A stretch of DNA of 64,000 nucleotides from Sphingomonadales bacterium UBA2683 (GTDB lineage Bacteria > Pseudomonadota > Alphaproteobacteria > Sphingomonadales > Sphingomonadaceae): NCBI GenBank assembly GCA_002354635.1, contig DELZ01000004.1:509878-573877 (forward strand), written 5' to 3'. A program made the translations under genes and the position numbers. Under the pieces are notes generated by a model, which made no database searches, was not told the origin of the DNA, and saw nothing but the letters and a program-made list of their open reading frames with translations. This document shows, piece after piece, positions 9,639 to 17,995 of the stretch. The number at the start of each line of letters is the position of its first letter. Within the stretch, counting starts at the first letter, position 1.

Positions 9639-11058
9639 AAAAACTATCGCAGCGCTGGCGGCAGCAAGTCTGGTAATAACCCCTGTCTTCGCCAATGTGG
9701 GTGACAGCATGGACCGGTTCATGGATGATATGGGCGGCGCTGCCAATGTCACCGGACCCACCGCTTTCGAAGGCCAGTCAGCCGGCTATTATAGTCTTGG
9801 CAATGTCTGGACGCGTTTCCCGCAAAAAACGACCAATATTGCCAATCTGCAATTACCTTCTGCTAAAGCAGGCTGCGGCGGCATTGATATTTTTGCAGGC
9901 AGCTTTTCTTTCATCAACGCCAGCGAAATTGTCGCGATGCTCAAAGCGGTCGCCAATAACGCAGTGGGTTTTGCCTTCAGCCTCGCCATCGACACGGTGT
10001 GTCCGGAATGCTCGAAAATCATGCAGGAGTTTTCGCAAAAAGCACAGCTCATGAACAATCTCAATATCAACAGCTGCGAGATGGCGCAGGGGCTGGTCGG
10101 CGGCATCTGGCCCAAAGGCGATCTCGCCGACAAGGCAATCTGCGAAGCGATTGGCAATAGCGAAGGCATTTTTACCGACTATGCTGCCGCCAAACATGGT
10201 TGCGGCACCAAGGGCCAGCGCGATTCAACGAACGATTCCGCAGGCGCTGATTATGCCGATGTGCATCCCGGTGTCGCGCGCAACTACACATGGCATATTT
10301 TGAAGAAATCGGCCTTTTTCAATCCCGGTGGCACGTTCGATCGGGAACTCGCCGAATATGCAATGACGCTAATCGGCACGATCATCTATGTCCCGCCCAA
10401 AGATAATGCTCCGGGCAAATTCGTACCTTTTGCAGGCGATGCCTCTTCGACTTTGGTAACTGCGCTCCTCGACGGTACATCGGGGCAGACGATCAAGGTC
10501 TTTGATTGCGATGAGCCGGACCAATGCCTTGATCCGACATTCCGCAATATGAGCCTTGCAACGTCCAAAGCAATAAGACCGCGTGTTGCTGCACTGATCA
10601 CCAGCATGGTCGAAGCTATTCGCGCCGACACGGCGATCGGCAATGCAGAAAAAGAATTGCTCCAGGTCGCATCGGTGCCGCTATACAAAATTCTGACCGT
10701 GCAAGCGGCCTATGGTCGCGGCATGCCGACCGATGACCGCGAGACCTTGGCCGAAATCGCTTCGGTTGATCTCCTTTTTGCGGTGCTCGAACGGATTGTG
10801 GGTGAGGCCGGCCGTTCAATGTCAGCATTCATTGGCGCGGATGAAGCAAAACTCGCCATGTGGCAGACTCAAATGAGTGAAGTGCGCCACGCATTGGCTG
10901 ACAGGCAATCAAATAGCCAGATCAAGGTCAGCGCGATCATGCAGATTATCGAGAAAACCGCGATGATCGAAAATATGCTCTCTGCTTCCATGTCGCCGTC
11001 GATGGCAGCAGCGCTCGACTGGTCGCGCGCGGTGCAAAACCGCTCGCTCACGCCTTGA
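9628..11058 (+). CDS. traH: Conjugal transfer protein TraH
   Basis: A 476-residue TraH protein. The ATG at 9628, inside the last codons of traF, opens a signal peptide ending in P-V-F-A; an upstream in-frame ATG at 9427 lies within traF and is rejected. The sequence starts the mature chain with M-D-D-M-G-G-A-A-N-V-T-G and contains C-G-G-I-D-I-F-A-G-S-F-S-F-I, strong TraH signatures. TraH is an outer-membrane-associated periplasmic protein working with TraF and TraG. Confidence 0.93.
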   Translation: MIFRKTIAALAAASLVITPVFANVGDSMDRFMDDMGGAANVTGPTAFEGQSAGYYSLGNVWTRFPQKTTNIANLQLPSAKAGCGGIDIFAGSFSFINASEIVAMLKAVANNAVGFAFSLAIDTVCPECSKIMQEFSQKAQLMNNLNINSCEMAQGLVGGIWPKGDLADKAICEAIGNSEGIFTDYAAAKHGCGTKGQRDSTNDSAGADYADVHPGVARNYTWHILKKSAFFNPGGTFDRELAEYAMTLIGTIIYVPPKDNAPGKFVPFAGDASSTLVTALLDGTSGQTIKVFDCDEPDQCLDPTFRNMSLATSKAIRPRVAALITSMVEAIRADTAIGNAEKELLQVASVPLYKILTVQAAYGRGMPTDDRETLAEIASVDLLFAVLERIVGEAGRSMSAFIGADEAKLAMWQTQMSEVRHALADRQSNSQIKVSAIMQIIEKTAMIENMLSASMSPSMAAALDWSRAVQNRSLTP

Positions 11059-11075
11059 TTTGGATGCCCAAATAG

Positions 11076-13781
11076 ATGGTCGAGATATTCACAATTGGCG
11101 GCGGCGAATATATCGTCAATGTGCTGAACGCGGTCGCGGCATGGACCGGCGCTGGCGGCTATAAAAGCCTAATCCAGGTCGCGCTTGTGATGGGATTGGC
11201 ACTGTCAGTGATCGTGGTTGCATTCAACCAAGACTGGCGCGCATGGCTCCACTGGTTCCTAGGCGCGACACTGATTTACATGTGCCTGATGGTGCCGCGC
11301 CTTGATGTCCATGTTACCGACCGCATCAATCCTTCGCTGGCACCAGCCGATGTATCAAACGTGCCGTTGGGACTGGCTTTGATAGCAAGCTTTACCAGCC
11401 AGGTCGGCGATTATCTGGTGCGCTCTTCTGAAACCGTGTTTGGGCTTCCTAGCGATTTGGATTATTCGCGCAACGGCATGATCTATGGCTCACGGCTATT
11501 TGATGCCACACGAAGCCTGCGTATTTCTGATCCGGAATTTGCAGGCAATCTCGACGAGCATTTCAAGCAGTGTGTGTTTTATGATTTGCTGCTCGGCCGT
11601 TATTCCATGAAGGAGTTGTCGGAAAGCGATGATATCTGGGCGGTGATTGCTCCGGGCAGCGCAGCGCGCGCGCAGAAGTTCCTGACACGCAATCCCGATG
11701 ACAGCGTTACAGCAAACATCATTACATGCCGCGCTGCTTATACCAGCCTCAATGGCCAATGGACTGCGATGATTGATGAGATGGGGACTATCTTTGGCCG
11801 TCAGCTTTATCCCAAACAGACCGCAGCGCTGGCCAAAGCCAAACTGTTTGCCGATCTACCCATCGCATATAGTTATTTGAGCGGAGTTTCCAAAAACGCC
11901 AGCGAGATCTTCAGGCAAGTGCTGACGATCAACGCGATGAACCAGGCGATGCACGGCATGGCGGGTTCCAGCGGGACATCCAGCGTGGACGTGTTTGCCC
12001 AGACCCGCGCCGATATCCAGACCGAAAGAACCTATTCATCGATTGCCCACAATGCCATGAAATGGGTGCCGATATTAAACATCGTGCTGACTGTGGTCTT
12101 CTATGCGCTGTTTCCTGTGTTGTTCCCGCTCTTCCTGATGCCAAAGACCGGACCATTGGTACTGCGAGGCTATATCACGGGATTTTTTTATCTCGCGGCA
12201 TGGGGTCCGCTGTTCGTTATCTTGCACATGATCCTGATGTTCAAAGGTGCTTCTGATGTTGGCGGCGCTGCAGGCGGCACCGGGCTTAGCCTCGCAAACT
12301 TTTCCGGGATGGTGGACGTCAACAATGATATCGGCGTGCTGGCTGGATATCTGGTGGCTTCGATTCCGTTTCTGGCAGGCGGTATTGCAAGAGGTGCGCT
12401 GGCGATATCTGGGCAAGCCACGTCCTATTTGAATCCATCGCAAAATGCCGCCGAAGAAGCGGCGCGCGAAGCCAGCACTGGCAATGTGTCGCTGGGCAAT
12501 AGTAATATTGAAAATTCGAGCGTGTTCTCAAAACAATTTGCGCAAGGCTCCATTGCTCCGAACATTTCCTATGGCGCGGCACAGACACGCGGGTTTAGCG
12601 CAAGCGGAACGCAAACCACCAGTTTCCCCGACAACAGTTTTGACCAGGTACCGAACTCTGCTTATCCATTCACACCAACACTGGGTCAGGATTTTACTTC
12701 CCGACTGTCGACACTCGCTTCCAATAGCCGATCACAGAGCGAAACATTCTCTAATCTTGCCCAGCAATCAACCAGCTCGGCGGTCACACGATTTAACGAG
12801 CTCAGAAATACCTATAGCCAGGGCTCATCTTCTGAAACCGCCGTGGGAACCAACGAGAGCAACAGTGTAAACAAAGCATTTAGCGAGGTGGATTCAGCAT
12901 CACGGAACCTGCAGCAGCAGTATGGACTGTCGCGGAGGGCATCTGATGACATCAGCGTATCTTGGTTCCTGAACGGCGAGGGCTCCTTGGGTGTAAAAGG
13001 AGAAAAAGGAGCGGGAAGTGCGGCACTTGGAGTTAAAGGCGGAAGAAATAAGGCTTGGACAGACAGTGACATCGGAATTGCGTCGGAGGATCGTAACCGG
13101 ATTATGGGCAGCATGAATCAGATCTCCGACAGTCGGAATTGGTCCAATACCCGTGATGGATTTGTGCGAAGCGTAAGTTCCAGTAGCAGTTCGGCAGTTT
13201 CAAGCAGCGCATCGGGTATGACTTCATCGTTGACCGAAGCACAAAGTTACACAGTCGAAGCCAGACGCGCGGAAGAATTAGCCAGCCGGTTGGAAGATCA
13301 AGCCACCTGGTATGAAAGCAACAGCGCCGCTGGATCGCTCAACCTCAGTCAAGCATATCGAGAATGGGGAATGGCCGAAATGGAGTCCAACCGCGATTTT
13401 TATGGCAATGCGCGGTTTGATGATATCGATTTCCAGCTGAGCGCCGAAGGTCAGGAACTGCAAACCAGATTTGTGGCTGGGTATGCGGATAGTCTGCACG
13501 ACGATATCGAAGATAAGCTGACACTGCCGGAGTTCACGCCGGTCCAAAGACCAAATATAGGTAGTGCCTCGCATGTTCGCGGAAGTGTTTCAATAGGCGG
13601 CGGGGGATCAGGGTTGATCGGTGCGGCCCCAGATGTCGGTGTAATCCGGGATGAAGTGGCCGGTGTTCAGTCACGCGGAAGGACACGAGTAGGCACCGTT
13701 AATGATGCGATGAAACAAAAGACGCGGAACGCTCGCGGTGCGAGCGAGAAAGCAGCGGACGATATCAAAGAATGGAAGTAG
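11076..13781 (+). CDS. traG: Mating-pair stabilisation/pilus protein TraG
   Basis: A 901-residue TraG of the F type. The first 450 or so residues carry the membrane segments of the TraG N-terminal domain (around 35-70 and 330-450). The remaining soluble part is Ser/Thr/Asn-rich with coiled-coil character, corresponding to the periplasmic region that in F takes part in mating-pair stabilisation and entry exclusion. The C-terminal half has long serine runs and is unlike F TraG in detail. The gene starts 17 bases after traH, ends the + strand operon, and abuts a convergent small gene. Confidence 0.92.
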   Translation: MVEIFTIGGGEYIVNVLNAVAAWTGAGGYKSLIQVALVMGLALSVIVVAFNQDWRAWLHWFLGATLIYMCLMVPRLDVHVTDRINPSLAPADVSNVPLGLALIASFTSQVGDYLVRSSETVFGLPSDLDYSRNGMIYGSRLFDATRSLRISDPEFAGNLDEHFKQCVFYDLLLGRYSMKELSESDDIWAVIAPGSAARAQKFLTRNPDDSVTANIITCRAAYTSLNGQWTAMIDEMGTIFGRQLYPKQTAALAKAKLFADLPIAYSYLSGVSKNASEIFRQVLTINAMNQAMHGMAGSSGTSSVDVFAQTRADIQTERTYSSIAHNAMKWVPILNIVLTVVFYALFPVLFPLFLMPKTGPLVLRGYITGFFYLAAWGPLFVILHMILMFKGASDVGGAAGGTGLSLANFSGMVDVNNDIGVLAGYLVASIPFLAGGIARGALAISGQATSYLNPSQNAAEEAAREASTGNVSLGNSNIENSSVFSKQFAQGSIAPNISYGAAQTRGFSASGTQTTSFPDNSFDQVPNSAYPFTPTLGQDFTSRLSTLASNSRSQSETFSNLAQQSTSSAVTRFNELRNTYSQGSSSETAVGTNESNSVNKAFSEVDSASRNLQQQYGLSRRASDDISVSWFLNGEGSLGVKGEKGAGSAALGVKGGRNKAWTDSDIGIASEDRNRIMGSMNQISDSRNWSNTRDGFVRSVSSSSSSAVSSSASGMTSSLTEAQSYTVEARRAEELASRLEDQATWYESNSAAGSLNLSQAYREWGMAEMESNRDFYGNARFDDIDFQLSAEGQELQTRFVAGYADSLHDDIEDKLTLPEFTPVQRPNIGSASHVRGSVSIGGGGSGLIGAAPDVGVIRDEVAGVQSRGRTRVGTVNDAMKQKTRNARGASEKAADDIKEWK

Positions 13782-13997
13782 CTAGAACGTGATCAAGCTT
13801 TCATCGATAAGTACGAAGATCAAAAACGCCGCCAACGCTGCGAACACCAAAATCAATTTCAAACGTCCCCATGGATCCGCCCAGGTCTTTTTCCAAGTAT
13901 AAGCTGTGAGCCGGTTTTCTGCGAGGGCCTTGTCGACTTCAGACAGGCCAGGCCAGTTTTGCTGATCGCCAGATTGTGGTTTTTCATCCTCGGTCAT
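13782..13997 (-). CDS. Small single-pass membrane protein, convergent with traG
   Basis: A 71-residue protein with an acidic N-terminus and one C-terminal transmembrane segment (about residues 45-65). The ATG at 13997 is preceded by a good ribosome site (GGAG about 9 bases upstream); an upstream TTG at 14027 is a poorer choice. The stop codon directly abuts the traG stop on the opposite strand with no intergenic space. I do not recognise the family. Position next to traG would fit an entry-exclusion or assembly accessory, but that is a guess. Confidence 0.55.
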   Translation of the reverse strand: MTEDEKPQSGDQQNWPGLSEVDKALAENRLTAYTWKKTWADPWGRLKLILVFAALAAFLIFVLIDESLITF

Positions 13998-14032
13998 TTT
14001 TCCTACTCCAAGTTCTTGGTTCAACAATGACC

Positions 14033-14050
14033 AAGCCCCCTCTTCTCTTC
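14033..14050 (-). repeat. Purine-rich leader element, copy 1
   Basis: On the + strand this reads AAGCCCCCTCTTCTCTTC, so it is purine-rich on the strand of the gene it precedes. It lies 36 bases upstream of the start at 13997. Related copies sit upstream of other leftward genes of the element at 30901, 42593, 44755, 49143 and 50128. Function unknown. Confidence 0.45.
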
Positions 14051-14196
14051 AACATAGCCGAAATCGAGCGGATAGTCATTTTGAAAAACACTGTGCAAAA
14101 GCGGCCAACAACAAAATGAGGCTTGAGTTTGCGATCGAACGCCTCATTATCCAGAAACTTACCTATCATTGATCACCGCGACGGAGACACCTGGAA

Positions 14197-14631
14197 TTGA
14201 TTGAATTGCTGATATTTGGCGCAAGCATCGTCGCTGCTGGCGAATCCTTTGAATGTACGCCCACCCGTGTCTGGGACGGTGATGGGCCAATTTGGTGTGC
14301 AGAGGGACCAAGGGTGCGCTTATCCGGTATCGCGGCGCGTGAAATGGACGGATCATGTTCGGATGGTCATCCGTGCCCTAAGGCTAGCGCCGTTTCTGCA
14401 AGGGATGCGCTGGTGAAACTAGTTGGAAAACCTACTGGAAGGTCGAGAGAGGGGCATATTCTAGTGTCCGGCCCCAAGATGAGTTGCCGTTCTGTCGGTG
14501 GCGCAGGCGGTTCACGAACCGCCGCCTGGTGTATATCGCCGAAATCTGGTGATCTTTCGTGTGCGATGACTAAAGGCGGTTGGGCACTACGATGGAACAA
14601 ATATTGGAAAGGTCATCATTGCGGTGGATGA
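14197..14631 (+). CDS. SNase-like (thermonuclease fold) protein
   Basis: A 144-residue protein resembling the staphylococcal nuclease-like family: after a short hydrophobic start, F-E-C-T-P-T-R-V-W-D-G-D-G-P-I and then V-R-L-S-G-I-A-A-R-E-M-D-G. The usual catalytic Arg-Glu-Arg set is only partly recognisable and the C-terminal half is Cys-rich, so activity is uncertain. No ATG is available: an in-frame stop lies at 14170-14172 and the best start is TTG at 14197, with GGAG ten bases upstream. It stands alone between the traG region and the Hxs cassette. Confidence 0.55.
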   Translation: MIELLIFGASIVAAGESFECTPTRVWDGDGPIWCAEGPRVRLSGIAAREMDGSCSDGHPCPKASAVSARDALVKLVGKPTGRSREGHILVSGPKMSCRSVGGAGGSRTAAWCISPKSGDLSCAMTKGGWALRWNKYWKGHHCGG

Positions 14632-14742
14632 TCGTTCGTCGCCTCAATCGAAGTTCGGCGAGATTGTTCTAGCTTTGGAAGTGGTTTTCTTTGGCTGGAT
14701 GATAGTGGGTTGGCCGCTTTGGAATTTGATCAGGGCATTGTT

Positions 14743-15999
14743 CTAGAAGTCTAGCATTGAGATAAATGCCACCAAATCTGAAACTTCGCGATCCGAAAGA
14801 GCAGCAGGAATTTTGTCAGATGGAGAAGCTTTCAATCTGATATAGAAAATCGTCCGTTGTTCAACTGAAAGCTCATCTGGGTCCAAACCTCGCAGAGGAT
14901 CAAAATGCGCTATGATCGATGACTCCAATGTTACCTCGGAACCAGAATGTCCATAAGGACCTGTTTTCGTTGCATTGTAGAGAGGCGGAGTTCTAAAAAG
15001 ATAGCGATCAGCTGGATCGAAGGTTACATTGTATCTGCCTTCATCATTTCCAAACCCATTTTTGCCGAAACCGAGCTGAGGCATAGGAATTGAATGAAAT
15101 TCGAAGTCGGAAAAATAGGGGCCGGTGTGGCAAGCAGAACAACGACCCCTTCCATAGAATAAGATACCGCCCCGCAATTCGCTGTCTGAAATTGGACCGC
15201 TATTGAAAACAAATTTATGAAATCTCGTCTTCTGAATCCGAAAATTATGACGTATGAACTGCGCAATAGAGTCGCCAATATCGCCAAAACTTATCTGATC
15301 TACCGGCTTTTGATACGCCTTTGCCAATCGAGTTCCCAGTTTTGGATCTCGCTGCACTCTTTCGGTCAGATTTGTGTAAACATACTCAGCTGCGCCTACG
15401 TCTTCTTTGACAAGCGTATCTCTTACAGAAGGATTATCCGAAATCATCTCGCGAAGTTCGACGAACGGCAGGTGTACAGCGACAACCAACGGATCATCCG
15501 AAGGTGCCATCGTTCCAAATTGGCTTAAAACCTTCCCTTCTGCTTTCTGGACTTTTCCATCCCAGAAAAACGTATCAAATCCAGGTCCCCCTCGCCCCCA
15601 CAGCGGCAAAACGTTACGCGGTACAATTTGACCACCACTCTTCAATCTCGCGATACCTTCGCCAGTAGCACCGGCCCCAACGGCATTCGGCAATCCGTCG
15701 GTGGATCCAAATTTGTCGAGGTGGCAATCTTGGCAAGAGATCTGACCGTTTAAACTAAGGCTTTTGGATGCAAATAATTCACCTCCAATCTTCTGTTTAT
15801 GGGGTTCGCCAGGCGACTGCATCTCCGAGACTGGAAGCAGACCATTTTTCTTCGCGGCACGTCGGAGTGTTTCAATCCGAAGGTTGTCTGTAGCGGCGGG
15901 AGAATTGGGGACCTCTTCACTAGCGCCTTGGTTTTCGGTACAGGCATTTGTAGCCGTCAGTAAGAATAACGATAGGAATAATCTAGAAACGGATTTCAT
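14743..15999 (-). CDS. Di-haem cytochrome c peroxidase-like lipoprotein (CcpA/MauG/MbnH superfamily)
   Basis: A 418-residue protein with a lipoprotein signal (T-N-A-C, Cys20) and two c-type haem sites, CQDCH at residues 89-93 and CSACH at 287-291. This is the arrangement of bacterial di-haem peroxidases and their MauG/MbnH relatives. A T-F-F-W-D-G-K motif near 143-149 is typical of the family. It would be anchored in the periplasm. Classical members reduce H2O2; MauG and MbnH use the two haems to oxidise residues of a partner protein. The start overlaps the preceding gene by 17 bases, so it is co-translated with the Hxs maturation genes. Whether it acts on HxsA or is a detoxifying enzyme cannot be decided from sequence. 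Confidence 0.88.
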   Translation of the reverse strand: MKSVSRLFLSLFLLTATNACTENQGASEEVPNSPAATDNLRIETLRRAAKKNGLLPVSEMQSPGEPHKQKIGGELFASKSLSLNGQISCQDCHLDKFGSTDGLPNAVGAGATGEGIARLKSGGQIVPRNVLPLWGRGGPGFDTFFWDGKVQKAEGKVLSQFGTMAPSDDPLVVAVHLPFVELREMISDNPSVRDTLVKEDVGAAEYVYTNLTERVQRDPKLGTRLAKAYQKPVDQISFGDIGDSIAQFIRHNFRIQKTRFHKFVFNSGPISDSELRGGILFYGRGRCSACHTGPYFSDFEFHSIPMPQLGFGKNGFGNDEGRYNVTFDPADRYLFRTPPLYNATKTGPYGHSGSEVTLESSIIAHFDPLRGLDPDELSVEQRTIFYIRLKASPSDKIPAALSDREVSDLVAFISMLDF

Positions 16000-16381
16000 G
16001 CGTAGAGACCACTTCCTCCAAATCGGAACTTTGGGCTTCGATCGCTAGAAGCCGCATCTTTGCAAGTTCATTTTCGCGTAGACCCCATTGCATCAAGTTT
16101 TTTTGATACAAATCATAGTCCTGGCAAACCAACAGTCCAACTTCCGCTGAATAGAGATGGCTTTCATTCTCTTCGGAATTGCTTTTTTCAACTCCTTGCT
16201 TCGCTTGAAGGTGGTCGCGCATAGCTACATCACATTTCTCTACCAACGTGCCATAGTCGGTTTGATGATACTGCATCAAAATCTGCCGCCAAACAGGAAG
16301 AGACAGCCAACCTAATCCAACGCCGATAATTAAAATAAGCAGACAACCGAGAACTTTATTCAGCGACAATCTTGAAAGCAT
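15983..16381 (-). CDS. Membrane-anchored Hxs-system accessory protein (TIGR03982-like)
   Basis: A 132-residue protein with one N-terminal transmembrane helix (about residues 10-32) and a soluble, probably periplasmic helical domain containing two cysteines (C49 and one near residue 86). Its place directly after hxsA and its size fit the uncharacterised family that NCBI annotates as a TIGR03982 His-Xaa-Ser system protein; I make the match by memory and position, not by search. It overlaps hxsA by 26 bases and the di-haem gene by 17. Role unknown; it could tether or present HxsA at the membrane. Confidence 0.6.
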   Translation of the reverse strand: MLSRLSLNKVLGCLLILIIGVGLGWLSLPVWRQILMQYHQTDYGTLVEKCDVAMRDHLQAKQGVEKSNSEENESHLYSAEVGLLVCQDYDLYQKNLMQWGLRENELAKMRLLAIEAQSSDLEEVVSTHEIRF

Positions 16382-16922
16382 CCAAAACCTCTGGAGTTAT
16401 TGTACCCGTAACCTTGAGATTAAAATCTGTCTGAAATTGTCTCAATGCTCCCCGTGTTCCTTTTCCTGCGATTCCATCAATCGCTCCGGTGTAATAGCCA
16501 TAGGATTTTAAGCCCATTTGCACACGTCGGACGATGTTCTTGATTTTATCATCCTGAGGTTGAAAAAACTTGTTTGGAGCGATCGCTGGGGATTGCGGGA
16601 GTACTGAACTTGGCGGTGTACTGCGAGTATTTCGCGAAGGCTTCGTTACCTTCGGTTTTCGCACAGGTGGCGGTGTATAGACTGGTGATCGGGTCCTTCC
16701 ACTCGCTCCTGATCGATGGCTGCTGTGAGAAGCATGGCTCGAATGCGAACGATGTTGAGCCAATTCAAATGAGTGCTCTTGAGCAAACCGTTTGATTATT
16801 GCATCATCATCGGGGTCTGGGCCCGCGTTCGCTCGCTCATTTCTATCGGCAGAATGAGCAGGAGGGAGTGGTAGAATACCAGCCATTGCGAGCGACGAGA
16901 TCAAAAACCTGCGTTTGCTCAT
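16356..16922 (-). CDS. hxsA: His-Xaa-Ser repeat protein HxsA
   Basis: A 188-residue candidate target peptide of the Hxs system. Residues 1-24 form a signal peptide with twin arginines (S-K-R-R-F-L), possibly Tat-type. Residues 57-71 are five tandem His-Xaa-Ser triplets (HRS, HSS, HAS, HSS, HRS), the defining feature of HxsA. A Pro/Ser/Thr-rich linker follows, and residues about 130-188 form a peptidoglycan-binding domain (Q-x-G-L-K-S-Y-G-Y-Y-T-G, then D-G-I-A-G-K-G-T-R-G-A-L-R-Q-F-Q). The protein is therefore expected outside the cytoplasm, held on the cell wall. The nature of the modification on the repeats is not established in the literature I know. ATGA overlap with hxsC. Confidence 0.88.
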   Translation of the reverse strand: MSKRRFLISSLAMAGILPLPPAHSADRNERANAGPDPDDDAIIKRFAQEHSFELAQHRSHSSHASHSSHRSGASGRTRSPVYTPPPVRKPKVTKPSRNTRSTPPSSVLPQSPAIAPNKFFQPQDDKIKNIVRRVQMGLKSYGYYTGAIDGIAGKGTRGALRQFQTDFNLKVTGTITPEVLDAFKIVAE

Positions 16923-17995
16923 ATGGGTGTCACTTGTTCAAGGAATTCAGGTGGATGCCATTCGAAAAAACCGCTGCAATCATCGATTTTACTGCACATG
17001 CTACACCGTTCCCCAAATCGCTGCTTCCAGTCAGATATAGAATTGACGGCAAAATTGCGATGAAATTCTGATAAATGGCATAAAGGTACATTGAAGAGTT
17101 TTGAATTTACTCCGAACAAGGTCGCGATGTCGAGTGCACTCGCGATTGATTTGAAGTCATTACGCAAATCAACGTAGAGCGAATCCCATCTATTCCTCGT
17201 AAAGCCGATATTTTCGAGCTGCATGATGGACCATTGCTCTACGAAATGAAGAATTCCAGTAATGTGTTTCGCAAGACCTGGAAACGAGTCCAGATTGGAT
17301 TGCAATATGACGGTTCTGAGTTCGAGCCGTGCTCCAGACAGTAGTAGGTAGTTCAGCGACTCATGAAGTCGATCGAAGGCTCCTTTTTTTGCAACGATTT
17401 CATCATGGGTTTCCGCAATATGTGAATATAGAGGAATTCCCCAAACTACATTACGAAACCAGGGATTTCGCAATGTTTCTAGATCACTTTCTTGAAAATG
17501 CTGTCCATTTGTGAGGATATGAAAATTCAAATCTGGACGAGTCTCAAAAACCGTTCGAATGAGATTGAATACGGAATCCTTGTAAAGAGTTGGCTCTCCG
17601 CCAGTGATACCGATCGTTATCCCATTTTCCGCCAGCAACGCTGCTTGGGTAAATAATTCAAATCGATCGAAATGAGTTTTCTTCGGCGGCTGCGAACACA
17701 TCACACAAAGTTGATCACAGCGTTCCGTAACCAGCAGTGAATTCTGCGCGGAACCGCTCCGGATTATGCGCTCGACTTTGTTCTCAGCTGGCGTAACGAT
17801 TACTATGTCACCATCGAGAGCGTCAGCCTTCGATCCTGATACTTGAAACAAGCCATGTTCACCGCTGAATAGCAATTGGTTTTCGGCTTGCTCAATACAA
17901 CAACTATCGCTTTCTTGATCCGAAGGCACAATCCTTAGTCGCGTGACGAATGGCTTTTCTGCATCAGATAGCGCTGGCAGAGTAAGCGGGATCAT
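16919..17995 (-). CDS. hxsC: His-Xaa-Ser system radical SAM maturase HxsC
   Basis: A 358-residue radical SAM enzyme. The Fe-S cluster motif C-x3-C-x2-C is at Cys93, Cys97 and Cys100 (E-R-C-D-Q-L-C-V-M-C), the SAM-binding G-G-E-P-T at about 132-136, and an extra cysteine cluster near residues 331, 334 and 340 that could hold an auxiliary Fe-S centre. The ATG at 17995 forms an ATGA overlap with the hxsB stop; a longer frame running into hxsB is possible but less likely. Together with HxsB it should modify HxsA in the cytoplasm. Confidence 0.85.
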   Translation of the reverse strand: MIPLTLPALSDAEKPFVTRLRIVPSDQESDSCCIEQAENQLLFSGEHGLFQVSGSKADALDGDIVIVTPAENKVERIIRSGSAQNSLLVTERCDQLCVMCSQPPKKTHFDRFELFTQAALLAENGITIGITGGEPTLYKDSVFNLIRTVFETRPDLNFHILTNGQHFQESDLETLRNPWFRNVVWGIPLYSHIAETHDEIVAKKGAFDRLHESLNYLLLSGARLELRTVILQSNLDSFPGLAKHITGILHFVEQWSIMQLENIGFTRNRWDSLYVDLRNDFKSIASALDIATLFGVNSKLFNVPLCHLSEFHRNFAVNSISDWKQRFGERCSMCSKIDDCSGFFEWHPPEFLEQVTPI

